Below, piece by piece: positions 15,837 to 27,143 of a stretch of 64,000 nt of DNA (the stretch's first letter is position 1; each line of letters begins with the position of its first letter). Both the position numbers and the translations under genes were made by a program. This DNA comes from Blastococcus colisei (GTDB lineage Bacteria > Actinomycetota > Actinomycetes > Mycobacteriales > Geodermatophilaceae): contig NZ_VFQE01000001.1 in NCBI RefSeq assembly GCF_006717095.1, positions 2,542,001 to 2,606,000 of the forward strand, read 5' to 3'. The notes beneath the pieces are model-generated. The model saw only the letters and a list, made by a program, of their open reading frames with translations. It ran no database searches and was not told the DNA's origin.

Positions 15837-16739
15837 ATGTCGCGCGCAACCGACCGCCCGGCCTGCCGGATCCCGTCGTTGCTGCGGCGGGTGCTGCTCC
15901 CCCTCGCCCTCCTCTCCCTGGTCGTCGGCGAGGTGCTGCTGCCCCCGGACCGGCGTGCCGTGGCCGGCGGCCCACCGGCGACCCAGGTGGTGCCGGCGGT
16001 CGTGGCGGCCTATCCCCCGGTCGGAACGCTCGCCGTCGTGGTGGCCCGGCAGCACGTGCCGGTCGCCGGGCTCTCGATCCGTGCGGCGGAGGCGCGCAGT
16101 GCGCGGCTGGCGGCCGCGACCGCCGGGAACGCCGCGGCCGACCGCCCCTTCCCGACCGCGTCCATGGTCAAGCTCTTCGTGGCCGCGGACGTCCTGCACC
16201 GCGCCCGCACGGGTCGCCTGTCGCTGCGCCCCGACGACCCGGTGCTCCTCCAGGAGATGATCCGCAGCTCCGACGACCCGGCCGCCTCGACGCTGTGGGT
16301 CCGCTACGGCGGCGGTCAGATGGTCACCGACGTCGCCCGCCGGTACCGGCTCACCGGAACCGCTCCCCCGGCGGTCCCCGGCCAGTGGGGCCAGGCGATG
16401 ACGACGGCCCGCGACCTGGCGCGCTTCCTGGCGCTGCTCCCGACGGTGGCCCACCCCGACGACGCGACCGCGATCCTGTCGTGGATGCGCGGGGCCACCC
16501 CGCTGGCCGCGGACGGCTTCGACCAGCGGTTCGGCGTGTTCGGGACCGCACCCCCGCAGACCGCGGTGAAACAGGGCTGGATGTGCTGCGTGGACGGCAA
16601 CCGGCACCTCCACTCCGTCGGTGTGGTCGGCTCGCGGGTGGTGGTCCTGCTCAGCGAGGTACCGCGCGCGACCGGCTACGACGCCGCACGGGCAGCGCTC
16701 ACCGCGGCGGCCGAGCCGATCCCGGCGCCGGCTTCCTGA
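15837..16739 (+). CDS. Exported serine hydrolase, class A beta-lactamase-like fold
   Basis: A 300-aa secreted or membrane-anchored serine hydrolase. After a basic head comes a hydrophobic segment (LLRRVLLPLALLSLVVGEVLL) that acts as a signal peptide or anchor. The catalytic SxxK is FPTASMVKLFVAADVL at about residue 112. The second motif is IRSSDDPAAST, like the SDN loop. The third box reads TAVKQGWMCC, so the usual K-T/S-G is KQG here. It is more likely a penicillin-binding-protein-like or unassigned hydrolase than a true beta-lactamase. ATG 15837 has a GGGGGA-type ribosome-binding site; an ATG at 15829 is out of frame. Confidence 0.8.
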   Translation: MSRATDRPACRIPSLLRRVLLPLALLSLVVGEVLLPPDRRAVAGGPPATQVVPAVVAAYPPVGTLAVVVARQHVPVAGLSIRAAEARSARLAAATAGNAAADRPFPTASMVKLFVAADVLHRARTGRLSLRPDDPVLLQEMIRSSDDPAASTLWVRYGGGQMVTDVARRYRLTGTAPPAVPGQWGQAMTTARDLARFLALLPTVAHPDDATAILSWMRGATPLAADGFDQRFGVFGTAPPQTAVKQGWMCCVDGNRHLHSVGVVGSRVVVLLSEVPRATGYDAARAALTAAAEPIPAPAS

Positions 16740-16768
16740 GCAGCGGGCGGGCGTTCCGGTGAGCGGGC

Positions 16769-17581
16769 TCAGGCGGGCGGGCGCAGGTCGGCAACGGCGG
16801 ACGTCGCCAGGCGGGCGAAGCCCACGCGCTCGTAGACGCGGGCCACGTCGTCGTCCCCCGCGGCGAGGAAGACCATGCCCGCCGTCTCGGTGGCGTGCGC
16901 GACGAGCGCAGACGCCATGCCTGCGCCGACGCCCCGGCCGCGCAGCCGTGGGAGCGTCGCCACTCCCATGACCTCGCTGACCTCGGTGCCGTCGATGTCG
17001 ACCGGCTGGTGCGAGCCGACCGCGACCGGCTCCCCCTTCTCCACCGCCACCATCATCACGGTGCGACCGGAGGCGATCCGCTCCCGCAGCACCTCCGTCC
17101 GCGCCCGCGCGTCGTCGGAGGTGTCCAGCGGGATGTCGGTCACGTCAGCGGGCCCACCGGGGTGCGCGAACGCCGTGGCCGCCACCCGCTGGTAGTGCGG
17201 CAGCTCCGGATCGTCGGCACCGACGACGTAGAGGCGGAGGCCCACGGGCAGCAGCAGCTCCACCGGGTCGACGGCGACCAGCAGGGGCAGCTCCTCGACG
17301 GTCAGGCCGGCGGTCCTCGCGGCGACCGTCGTCTCCGGCGAGCACTCCAGCACCCACTCCAGGGCGGCGGGCAGCCCGGCCTCCTGCTGCAGCGCGACGG
17401 CGGCGCGCACGTCCTCCGCGGTCACCGGGTCACCACCGGCGCGGGGACGGGCGGGGTAGGGCCAGGCAGGGTCGCCGATCGGCACGTCGAGCCCGCCCAC
17501 GGGGAGGATCCGCGCGTCCGGGAGCGGAGCGGCGGCGAAGTAGCGCTCGATGCACTCGAGCAGTCCCGGACGGGTCGGCAC
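16769..17581 (-). CDS. GNAT family N-acetyltransferase
   Basis: 270 aa. The C-terminal half is a complete GCN5-related acetyltransferase fold: VTDIPLDTSDDARARTEVL, VAVGSHQPVDIDGTEVSEVMGVATLPRLRGRGVGAGMASALV and VFLAAGDDDVARVYERVGFARL. The pyrophosphate-binding loop is RLRGRGVGAGMA, matching Q/RxxGxG/A. The N-terminal 120 residues are a separate, weakly conserved domain, as in two-domain actinobacterial GNATs. Acceptor unknown. GTG 17581 starts the longest sensible frame. It is divergent from coaA, with 121 bases between the starts. Confidence 0.85.
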   Translation of the reverse strand: MPTRPGLLECIERYFAAAPLPDARILPVGGLDVPIGDPAWPYPARPRAGGDPVTAEDVRAAVALQQEAGLPAALEWVLECSPETTVAARTAGLTVEELPLLVAVDPVELLLPVGLRLYVVGADDPELPHYQRVAATAFAHPGGPADVTDIPLDTSDDARARTEVLRERIASGRTVMMVAVEKGEPVAVGSHQPVDIDGTEVSEVMGVATLPRLRGRGVGAGMASALVAHATETAGMVFLAAGDDDVARVYERVGFARLATSAVADLRPPA

Positions 17582-17702
17582 ACGCGAACCCTAGACGCGC
17601 GGCGCGTCTGCGTCCGCCTCCCGCCCTTCCCGGCGCCGCTCCCCCACCCGCGCGGGTGACCCGAACGAACGGGGCGGGAGGCACGGACGGCACGATGGGC
17701 CC

Positions 17703-18656
17703 GTGACGGTCGGTGCACGCGGCTCCATCTCGCCCTACGCGGTCTTCGACCGCGCGTCGTGGCGTGCCCTGGCCGCGGGGTCGCGCCTCCCGCTCGACGA
17801 GGCCGAACTGCGCGAGCTGGCCACCCTCGGCGACCGGATCGACCTCGACGAGGTGGCGACGGTCTACCTGCCCCTGGCGGAGCTGCTCGACCTGCACGTG
17901 GCCGCCAGTCAGCGGCTGTGGGCCGCGCAGAGCGAGTTCCTCGGCAACACCACGGCCAAGGTGCCCTTCGTCATCGCGGTCGCCGGCAGCGTCGCCGTCG
18001 GCAAGAGCACGACGTCCCGCCTGCTGCAGCGGCTGCTGGCCGCCGCGCCCGGCTCCCCGCGCGTCGACCTGGTCACCACCGACGGCTTCCTGCTGCCCAA
18101 CGCGGTGCTCGAGAGCCGAGGGCTGCTGGGCCGCAAGGGCTTTCCGGAGAGCTACGACCGCCGGGCGCTGGTCCGGTTCCTCGCCGACGTGAAGTCCGGC
18201 CGCGAGGAGGTCTCCGCCCCGGTCTACGACCACCAGTCCTACGACATCGTCCCCGACGCCCGGCAGGTCGTGGACCGGCCGGACGTCCTGGTGCTCGAGG
18301 GACTCAACGTGCTGCAGGCCGGAGGTCGCTCCGACGGGACGGCGCCCCCGGTGTTCCTCTCCGACTTCTTCGACTTCTCCGTCTACGTCGACGCCGCCGA
18401 GGCCGACATCCAGCGGTGGTACGTCGAGCGTTTCCTGGCGCTGCGGCGCACCGCCTTCCGCGACACCACCGCGTACTTCCACCGCTTCGCCGACTTCACC
18501 GACGAGCAGGCCCGGGACACGGCACTGGGCATCTGGACCGCGGTCAACGGGCCCAACCTGCGCAGCAACATCGCGCCGACCCGCTCGAGGGCCCGGCTCG
18601 TGCTGCAGAAGGCCGCCGATCACTCCGTGCGGCGGGTGCTCCTCCGCAAGCTGTGA
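17703..18656 (+). CDS. coaA: Pantothenate kinase (type I)
   Basis: A 317-aa ATP-dependent pantothenate kinase catalysing the first, usually feedback-regulated, step of coenzyme A synthesis. The N-terminus [15 protein letters not shown] is typical. The P-loop is [18 protein letters not shown], followed by [32 protein letters not shown] and [33 protein letters not shown] and [22 protein letters not shown] complete the family. The length matches CoaA of other actinobacteria. The GTG at 17703 begins the family homology. No coupled neighbour; the next gene is 215 bases away. Confidence 0.96.
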   Translation: MTVGARGSISPYAVFDRASWRALAAGSRLPLDEAELRELATLGDRIDLDEVATVYLPLAELLDLHVAASQRLWAAQSEFLGNTTAKVPFVIAVAGSVAVGKSTTSRLLQRLLAAAPGSPRVDLVTTDGFLLPNAVLESRGLLGRKGFPESYDRRALVRFLADVKSGREEVSAPVYDHQSYDIVPDARQVVDRPDVLVLEGLNVLQAGGRSDGTAPPVFLSDFFDFSVYVDAAEADIQRWYVERFLALRRTAFRDTTAYFHRFADFTDEQARDTALGIWTAVNGPNLRSNIAPTRSRARLVLQKAADHSVRRVLLRKL

Positions 18657-18871
18657 GGCCCGATCCGGCGGACACGCCGCCGTTCACCTGCGCACATCTC
18701 CCGGTGCCGGGGCGGCCCTGGCAGGACCTGCCGACTCCATCGGATGATCTGGTGATCCAGCTCACTTCCAGATGCTTCAGTCCGGGCGCACACTTGCCGA
18801 ATCCAGTAATCAGACGAGCACGATACGTGACACCGGATCGTGTCGTGGATACCGAACGAAGAGGAACCGCC

Positions 18872-19075
18872 ATGTGCCACCACGTAACGCCCTGCCCCGA
18901 CGCGGCCAGCGAGGCGCGCGACCTCGCCGCCGTCCTCAGCAGCCACCCCGAGCAGGGATGGCGCCTGCTGTGCAACGGCGTCGTGCTCTTCGACGACGAC
19001 GGCGAGCTGCTCCCCGACGGCCGGGCCGTGGGCGACCACCACGTCTGGCTCTCGCCCGAGCTGGTCGAAGCCTGA
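18872..19075 (+). CDS. DUF5999 family small protein
   Basis: 67 aa, starting MCHHVTPCPDAASEARDLAA with a cysteine/histidine head. The conserved core is HPEQGWRLLCNGVVLFDDDGELLPDG, which is the signature of DUF5999, common in Streptomyces and relatives. The N-terminal MC-x-H-x3-PC pattern could bind a metal. Function unknown. ATG 18872 follows GAAGAGGAACC, a good ribosome-binding site. The gene stands alone. The 215 bases upstream are AT-richer than average and probably hold its promoter. Confidence 0.85.
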   Translation: MCHHVTPCPDAASEARDLAAVLSSHPEQGWRLLCNGVVLFDDDGELLPDGRAVGDHHVWLSPELVEA

Positions 19076-19103
19076 CCCGGGGCCTGATCACCGGGCTCGG
19101 AGG

Positions 19104-19551
19104 TCAGCCTTCGCCGGCCTCCCGGGCGACCCGCTCCAACCGATCGCGATAGCTCCCCCACCAACCCGGGTCGGCCCGTCGGCAGGTTGTCGTTTCCCGC
19201 GCGCAGACCGGCCGCCCCGTCGATCAGCTCCCGCACGATGTCCGCATGACCGGCGTGCCGGTGGGTCTCCGCGATGACGTGCACGAGGACTCGCCGGCGG
19301 TGGCCCACAGGTCCCGGTTCGGCTCGCTGCCGTCGTCGATCCAGGCCTGCACGTCGGGAACGGGCCGGCCGAAGACACCACCGAAGTAGCCCGACCCCAC
19401 GAACGCCAGGTGCTTGACCAGCCCGAGCAGGTTTCTGCCCGTCGGCGTCATCGGCCGCCGGACGTCGTACTCCGACAGTCCGTCGAGCGTCCAGAGCAGC
19501 GCGTCGCGTCCCGCCTGGAGATCGCGCCGCAGTTCGACCTCGCCGACCCAT
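19104..19551 (-). pseudogene. DinB/DUF664-like gene broken by three single-base shifts
   Basis: The translated pieces spell one DUF664 (DinB-like metal-dependent) protein. Frame 1 gives ELRRDLQAGRDALLWTLDGL and YDVRRPMTPTGRNLLGLVKH through NRDLWATAGE. Frame 2 gives LVHVIAETHRHAGHADIVRE through NDNLPTG. Frame 3 gives PGWWGSYRDRLERVAREAGE and a stop. Joining them needs a one-base gain near 19285-19292, a one-base loss near 19176, and a one-base loss just after the ATG at 19551. The metal-ligand His residues (LVKH, HVIAETHRHAGH) are all still present, so decay is recent or these are sequencing errors. Confidence 0.75.
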
Positions 19552-19593
19552 GGTCGCCGAACCTGCCACGCGGCGCCGACAGTCCCGTGACCG

Positions 19594-22590
<2,997 letters not shown>

Positions 22591-22696
22591 TGGCCGAACG
22601 CTACCAGCGCCTGCGGAGCGCCCGGCGCCCGACGATGGGCGCTGACGGGTGATTCTGCGGCTCAGAACTACGCGTCAGCGCACACTGTCCGACCGA

Positions 22697-23269
22697 TCAC
22701 ACTGCGGCGCGGCGGCGACGACGCAGGGACAGCTCGTCCTCCGCGGAGTGCACCGGGCCACCGTCGAGGCGCTCGGCAGGCAGCTCAGCCAGCTCACCGG
22801 AGAGCTCGCGCAGGGCGCCGGAGACCGCGATCCCGAAGACACCCTGACCGCCGGCGAGCAGGTCGACGACCTCCTCCGCCGAGGTGCACTCGTAGACCGT
22901 GGCGCCGTCGGAGAACAGGGTGATGTTCGCGAGATCCTTGATCCCACGCGTGCGCAGGTGGTCGACGGCCTTGCGGATGTTCTGCAGCGAGACGCCGGTG
23001 TCCAGCAGCCGCTTCACGACCTTGAGCACCAGGATGTCGCGGAAGGAGTACAGGCGCTGGGTGCCCGACCCGGTGGCGCTGCGCACCGACGGCGCGACCA
23101 GGCCGGTGCGGGCCCAGTAATCGAGCTGGCGGTAGGTGATCCCTGCAGCGGCACACGCCGTCGGGCCGCGGTATCCGACGAGATCGGTGTCGACCTCGTC
23201 GTACGGCGGGGCCCCGACAGCGGCATCGCTGAACAGCTGACCTTGAGAGCCGTCCCTCTGGTCGCTCAC
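22697..23269 (-). CDS. MerR family transcriptional regulator (Rv1830-like)
   Basis: A 190-aa MerR-type regulator. The winged-helix head reads GYRGPTACAAAGITYRQLDYWARTGLVAPS, then QRLYSFRDILVLKVVKRLLDTGVSLQNIRKAVDHL, the usual second wing and start of the dimerisation helix. It has no cysteine-rich effector pocket, so it is not a metal sensor. Its place between gcvP and the bifunctional nuclease matches Rv1830 between Rv1832 (gcvB) and Rv1829. GTG 23269 trims a non-conserved open extension. The C-terminus is basic (RRRRRAAV). Confidence 0.9.
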   Translation of the reverse strand: MSDQRDGSQGQLFSDAAVGAPPYDEVDTDLVGYRGPTACAAAGITYRQLDYWARTGLVAPSVRSATGSGTQRLYSFRDILVLKVVKRLLDTGVSLQNIRKAVDHLRTRGIKDLANITLFSDGATVYECTSAEEVVDLLAGGQGVFGIAVSGALRELSGELAELPAERLDGGPVHSAEDELSLRRRRRAAV

Positions 23270-23423
23270 GTCCAGCGTCCTCCTCTGGTCCCGTGCCACT
23301 CGTGCGGTCCGGGTCGACGGTTTCGCACCTGTGATCCGATCTCGTGGGCGTTGCACCCACTGACCTCAGATGTCACACCGTTGTTGTTCGCAGACCGTAA
23401 GCCGGGCCGCGGACTCGGTCAAC

Positions 23424-23451
23424 TGAGCGAGGCGGCGTGTCGCCTCGCTCA
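23424..23451 (-). terminator. Terminator hairpin downstream of the bifunctional nuclease gene
   Basis: Perfect 11-bp arms (TGAGCGAGGCG and its complement) around a 6-base loop. It lies 83 bases past the nuclease-family stop and before the MerR promoter region. No U-run follows. Confidence 0.7.
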
Positions 23452-23533
23452 TCATTTCGAGTGGAGCTCGGGTCCTCGTTGCCGATAACGACCGGTTGGC
23501 CGCGGCCGGCGCCCGGCAGGGTCCCGGCTGTCG

Positions 23534-24022
23534 TCAGGCGGTGCCGCCGGACCCGGAGCCGGCGCCGAAGTCCTCGGGCGAGATCTGGTCCAGGAACTCC
23601 CGGAACTTCTCGACCTCGTCCTCCTGCTCGTCGGGGATCTCGATCCCCACCTCGTCGAGCAGGTCGTCGGCGCCGTAGATCGGCGCACCGGTGCGGACGG
23701 CGAGGGCCACGGCGTCCGAGGGGCGGGCGCTGACCACCCGCTCGTCGCCGAACACGAGTTCGGCGATGTAGATGCCGTCCCGCATCTCGGTGATGTTCAC
23801 CGCCTCCAGAGTGGCGCCCAGCGCACTCACGACCTCGCGCAGCAGGTCGTGGGTCATCGGCCGGGCGGGTCGCACCCCCTGCTGCTCGAACGCGATCGCG
23901 GCCGCCTCGACGGCACCGATCCAGATGGGCAGGTAGCGCTCGCCCTGCGTCTCCTTGAGCAGCAGGATCGGCTGGTTCCCGGGCAGTTCGACGCGGACAC
24001 CGACGACTCGAAGCTCCTGCAC
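23534..24022 (-). CDS. Bifunctional nuclease family protein (DUF151)
   Basis: A 162-aa member of the DUF151 family, named for Arabidopsis bifunctional nucleases; the bacterial role is not established. Landmarks are LRVVGVRVELPGNQPILLLKE, YLPIWIGAVEAAAIAFEQQG, RPMTHDLLREVVSALGA, DGIYIAELVFG and SARPSDAVALAVRTGAPIY. An acidic C-terminal helix (DEQEDEVEKFREFLDQ) and a Gly/Ser tail follow. GTG 24022 has a GAGGAG ribosome-binding site and begins at the conserved region. Synteny with Rv1829 supports the call. Confidence 0.92.
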   Translation of the reverse strand: MQELRVVGVRVELPGNQPILLLKETQGERYLPIWIGAVEAAAIAFEQQGVRPARPMTHDLLREVVSALGATLEAVNITEMRDGIYIAELVFGDERVVSARPSDAVALAVRTGAPIYGADDLLDEVGIEIPDEQEDEVEKFREFLDQISPEDFGAGSGSGGTA

Positions 24023-24163
24023 GGTGCGACTCCTCGGCTGCGGCCCGGGGGGAGCGGGCGGCTCGGTCTGGTCAGGCGGCGGTCGGACGCCGGGAACGGG
24101 TCGGGGGCGTCGGGCCGTCCCGTCCCGAGGCAGGCGATCTGCCACGTCCACGGTACGCCGCAG

Positions 24164-24910
24164 TCATGGGCGCAGGAGTTCCCGGAGGCGCGCCTCCAGC
24201 AGTGCGGTGTGCAACTGCGCCGAGAGCGTCGCGAGCTCGCGCAGCTTCTCGGCGGCCCGGGTCCGCGCCTCCTCGGAACGGGCGCGCAGCACGGGCGCGA
24301 CGAGCTGCTCGACGAGCCCCGCCTCGCGCTCGACCCCACTGCGGTAGACGCGAAGGTGCCGCGGTTCGATGCCGTGCCGGGCCAGGCCCGCGGCGGCCCG
24401 CGCGACCGGCAGGTCGGAGGCGGGATGCCGGCCATCGGCGTCGGTGGCCAGCAGGCCGAACTGCACGCAGTCGGCCAACTGCTCCGGCTCCAGGCCTGCG
24501 GCGCGGGCGAACTGCTCGGAGGTCAGTGGTGGCACCCCCGCCTCGGCGTCGACCTCGGCGGCCGGCGGTGGGGGGACCGAGCCGGGCCCGCCGGGGGCCG
24601 TCGGCAGCGGCTCACCGCGGTCGAGGGCCTCGAGGTGCTCCTTGATGACCCGCAGCGGCAGGTACTGGTCGCGCTGGGCGGCCAGGACGTAGCGCAGTCG
24701 GCTCACGTCGGCTCGCGAGAACTTCCGGTACCCCGACGGCGTTCGCTGCGGGTGGACCAGGTCCTCGGATTCGAGGTAGCGGATCTTGCTGATCGTCACG
24801 TCGGGGAAGTCGTCGCGAAGAACGGCCAGCACCTCGCCGATGGTCAGCCGTGGCGTGTGCTGATCGGCGGCGTCCCCGAGCGCGCTGTCGCGCTCGGGCA
24901 CCGCCGTCAC
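24164..24910 (-). CDS. ftsR: FtsR-like MerR family transcriptional regulator (Rv1828-like)
   Basis: A 248-aa MerR-type regulator orthologous in position and sequence style to Rv1828 of M. tuberculosis and FtsR of Corynebacterium, an activator of ftsZ. The DNA-binding head is TIGEVLAVLRDDFPDVTISKIRYLESEDLVHPQRTPSGYRKFSRADVSRLRYVL. A proline-rich linker follows (residues about 95-120). The C-terminal helical domain (TSEQFARAAGLEPEQLADCVQFGLL...) is the non-canonical effector domain seen in the Rv1828 structure. GTG 24910 precedes the conserved domain by about 24 residues. It is flanked by the garA-like and nuclease genes as in mycobacteria. Confidence 0.88.
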   Translation of the reverse strand: MTAVPERDSALGDAADQHTPRLTIGEVLAVLRDDFPDVTISKIRYLESEDLVHPQRTPSGYRKFSRADVSRLRYVLAAQRDQYLPLRVIKEHLEALDRGEPLPTAPGGPGSVPPPPAAEVDAEAGVPPLTSEQFARAAGLEPEQLADCVQFGLLATDADGRHPASDLPVARAAAGLARHGIEPRHLRVYRSGVEREAGLVEQLVAPVLRARSEEARTRAAEKLRELATLSAQLHTALLEARLRELLRP

Positions 24911-24986
24911 GTCCCTGTCTCGCCGACGCCCTGGACCGGGGCGTCGGATCGTGCCCCGCAGGCGCGGGAGCCCGCCGGTACGCCCA

Positions 24987-25505
24987 CTAGCGAGCGGCCG
25001 GCTCGCCCGTGCGGGGACCGGTGAGGTAGACGAGGCGGAACTTGCCGATCTGGACCTCGTCACCTCCGGCGAGGTTCGCGACGTCGACCGGCTCGCGGTT
25101 GACGTAGGTGCCGTTGAGGCTGCCGACGTCGTGCACCGAGAACCCGCCGCCCTCGCGGTGGAACTCCACGTGCCGGCGGCTGACGGTGACGTCGTCGAGG
25201 AAGATGTCGCTGTCGGGGTGCCGCCCGGCGGTGGTCACGTCCTGGTCGAGCAGGAAGCGGCTACCGGCGTTGGGCCCCCGCTTGACGACCAGCAGGGCCG
25301 AACCGGCCGGGAGCGACTCGACCGCGCCGGCGTGCGCGTCGGCGGCCGACTCGGTGATCTCCGGCTGCTCCGTGGAGTCCTCGCCGCCGACCTTGGGGAT
25401 GACGCTCGTCGACTCGCCGATCCGCTCCTGGGAGAGCGCCGAGCCGCACTGCGCGCAGAAGCGACTGCCCTCGGGGTTCTCGTGGCCACATCGAGTGCAG
25501 TGCAC
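24987..25505 (-). CDS. garA: FHA-domain regulator GarA/OdhI-like, with N-terminal zinc ribbon
   Basis: 172 aa. The C-terminal FHA domain (residues about 80-150) contains GSALLVVKRGPNAGSRFLLDQ, AGRHPDSDIFLDDVTVSRRHVEF and DVGSLNGTYVNREPVD, nearly identical in pattern to mycobacterial GarA. The N-terminal tail has ERIGESTSVIP. Thr33 sits where PknB phosphorylates GarA, and Ser32 replaces the PknG-site Thr. In mycobacteria and corynebacteria the unphosphorylated form inhibits 2-oxoglutarate dehydrogenase and modulates glutamate metabolism. Unlike those proteins, the first 24 residues form a zinc ribbon (CTRCGHENPEGSRFCAQCG). GTG 25505 has a strong GGAGGAG site. Confidence 0.92.
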   Translation of the reverse strand: MHCTRCGHENPEGSRFCAQCGSALSQERIGESTSVIPKVGGEDSTEQPEITESAADAHAGAVESLPAGSALLVVKRGPNAGSRFLLDQDVTTAGRHPDSDIFLDDVTVSRRHVEFHREGGGFSVHDVGSLNGTYVNREPVDVANLAGGDEVQIGKFRLVYLTGPRTGEPAAR

Positions 25506-25768
25506 GTCTGTCTCCTCCTGTGCGAGGGGCCCCGCCGCGGGCCTCGGAACGGGCCGCGAGCGGCCGGCGGACGACGGACCGGACGGCCCGTCGTGGGTCG
25601 GCCGCCGCTGGAGCGGCGGACCGTGGGTCATGGAACCAGCCGGTCGGCCCGAGGGTCAACCGGACGGTCAGGGTCGTGGAACCGAGGTCCCCGTGCCGGT
25701 CACCGGCAACCGGTGGCCACACGCGATCATAGTGATCGCCGGGCCGCCGGGGCCCGGCGGCGGGGCCG

Positions 25769-26173
25769 TCACGACGCGTCGACCAATGCCTGGTAGGCAT
25801 CGGCGTCCAGCAGCCCGCCGATGGGGTCCCCACCCTCACCGGGAACGCTGATCTCGACCAGCCACCCGGCCCCGTAGGGGTCGGCGTTGACCGTGTCCGG
25901 CGCGTCCTCGAGGGCCTCGTTGACGGCGGCGACGACACCGGCGACCGGCGCGTAGATGTCGGACACCGACTTGGTGGACTCCACCTCGCCGATCGGCGTC
26001 CCCGGGGCGACCTCGTCACCGACGGCCGGCAACTGGACGAACACGATGTCGCCGAGAGCGTCCTGGGCGTGATCGGTGATGCCGACCCGGACGACGGTCG
26101 ACGTGCCGTCGGTGCCATGCACCAGCGCCCACTCGTGCTGATCGGTGTAGCGGCGGTCGTCCGGGGTGCTCAT
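25769..26173 (-). CDS. gcvH: Glycine cleavage system H protein
   Basis: A 134-aa lipoyl carrier of the glycine cleavage system; the aminomethyl group made by GcvP rides on its lipoate. HEWALVHG begins the fold. VRVGITDHAQDALGDIVFVQLPAVGDEV is the family core. The lipoylation site is GEVESTKSVSDIYAPVAG with Lys at about residue 68. PYGAGWLVEI and LLDADAYQALV end the protein. ATG 26173 is preferred to an ATG 15 bases upstream. It follows a DUF881 gene after a probable hairpin terminator and precedes the garA-like gene, the Rv1826-Rv1827 order. Confidence 0.95.
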   Translation of the reverse strand: MSTPDDRRYTDQHEWALVHGTDGTSTVVRVGITDHAQDALGDIVFVQLPAVGDEVAPGTPIGEVESTKSVSDIYAPVAGVVAAVNEALEDAPDTVNADPYGAGWLVEISVPGEGGDPIGGLLDADAYQALVDAS

Positions 26174-26200
26174 GCGGTGGGTCTCCAAGGGTTGCCATGG

Positions 26201-26242
26201 CCTCCCTGCAGGGGCCGGCCGCGAGCGGTCGTGGCAGGGAGG
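26201..26242 (-). terminator. Possible hairpin between the DUF881 gene and gcvH
   Basis: CCTCCCTGC at 26201-26209 pairs perfectly with GCAGGGAGG at 26234-26242 across a 24-base loop that is itself GC-rich. It sits in the 76-base gap between the two genes. It could be a weak terminator or a leader structure of gcvH. Confidence 0.4.
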
Positions 26243-26249
26243 TCCTCGA

Positions 26250-27143
26250 TCAGTCGTCGGTGTCGGGCGAAGCGTATTGAGGCGTGTCGAGCGGCCGCAA
26301 CGCGTCCACCACGACCTGGTCGGACTGCTCGATCGTGACCGAGGCGCCCTGCCGGTTCAGGTCCTGCACCACTCCCCCGGGGATGTTCAGCGCGGTGTCC
26401 ATGTTCTGCGGCGAGCCGATGACGACGAACTCGTAGGGTGAGGTGATGGGCCGGCCGTCGACCATCAGGTTTCCGGGCGTCCCGGTGACGGCGGTGGAGA
26501 CGCCGACGCGCACCCCGTCGATCTGCATGGTCTCGGCACCCGCGCCCCGGAGTTCCTGGATCGCGTCGACGATGTCGCTGACGCGCACCTCCTCGTCGGC
26601 ATCGCGGACGGTGATCACCAGCCCCGGACCCTGGGCCGAGACCGTGCCGTTGAGGATGCCGATCGCCTCGGCCCGGGCGCGCGCCGCCTCCAGCGCCGCC
26701 GCGGACTGGCTGTCGGAGCTGGTCAGCTGCTCCAGGGCGTTGCGCTGCTCGGCGATCTGGTCGCGCAGGCGCTCCTCGCGGGCGTTGAGGTCGTCGAGGA
26801 TCCGGACCAGGTCCTCCTCGCGGGCGCCGGCATAGTCCTGCTCGTCCCCGACGGCCCGCACCTGGACGGCGAAGGCGAAGCCGAGGAGCAACGTGAGGAC
26901 GCCGATCAGTGCGGCGGCCAGCGGGTCGCGGGTCCGGCGGGCGGGCGCCGCCGCCGGCTCCTTCGCCGACTCTTCCCCGGACGCCGTCTCCCCCGCGGCC
27001 TCCGGCGTCCCGTCGGCGCCCGTGGCGGCCGGCTCCGCGGCGCGCTGCCCCAGAGGGCCCGGACCGAACGGGTGTGGCACCACGACGTCGTCGTCGGCCG
27101 GACCGGGGCCCTGGTCCGGGCCGGGCCGCTGGTCGCCGCTCAT
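26250..27143 (-). CDS. DUF881 family membrane-anchored protein (Rv1825-like)
   Basis: 297 aa. A proline/acidic disordered head (about 70 residues) leads to one membrane helix (LAAALIGVLTLLLGFAFAVQV). A coiled coil follows (LVRILDDLNAREERLRDQIAEQRNALEQL), then the DUF881 domain with GPGLVITVRDAD, DIVDAIQELRGAGAETMQIDGVRV and SPYEFVVIGSPQNM. DUF881 proteins sit outside the membrane and are structurally related to septal or divisome coiled-coil proteins; the exact role is unknown. ATG 27143 overlaps the small basic protein stop by 4 bases. It corresponds to Rv1825. Confidence 0.9.
   Translation of the reverse strand: MSGDQRPGPDQGPGPADDDVVVPHPFGPGPLGQRAAEPAATGADGTPEAAGETASGEESAKEPAAAPARRTRDPLAAALIGVLTLLLGFAFAVQVRAVGDEQDYAGAREEDLVRILDDLNAREERLRDQIAEQRNALEQLTSSDSQSAAALEAARARAEAIGILNGTVSAQGPGLVITVRDADEEVRVSDIVDAIQELRGAGAETMQIDGVRVGVSTAVTGTPGNLMVDGRPITSPYEFVVIGSPQNMDTALNIPGGVVQDLNRQGASVTIEQSDQVVVDALRPLDTPQYASPDTDD

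Noticed and set aside
22591-22696. Possible glycine riboswitch upstream of gcvP
   Set aside because: The 106-base gap lacks the conserved tandem-aptamer core and is too short for a tandem glycine riboswitch.
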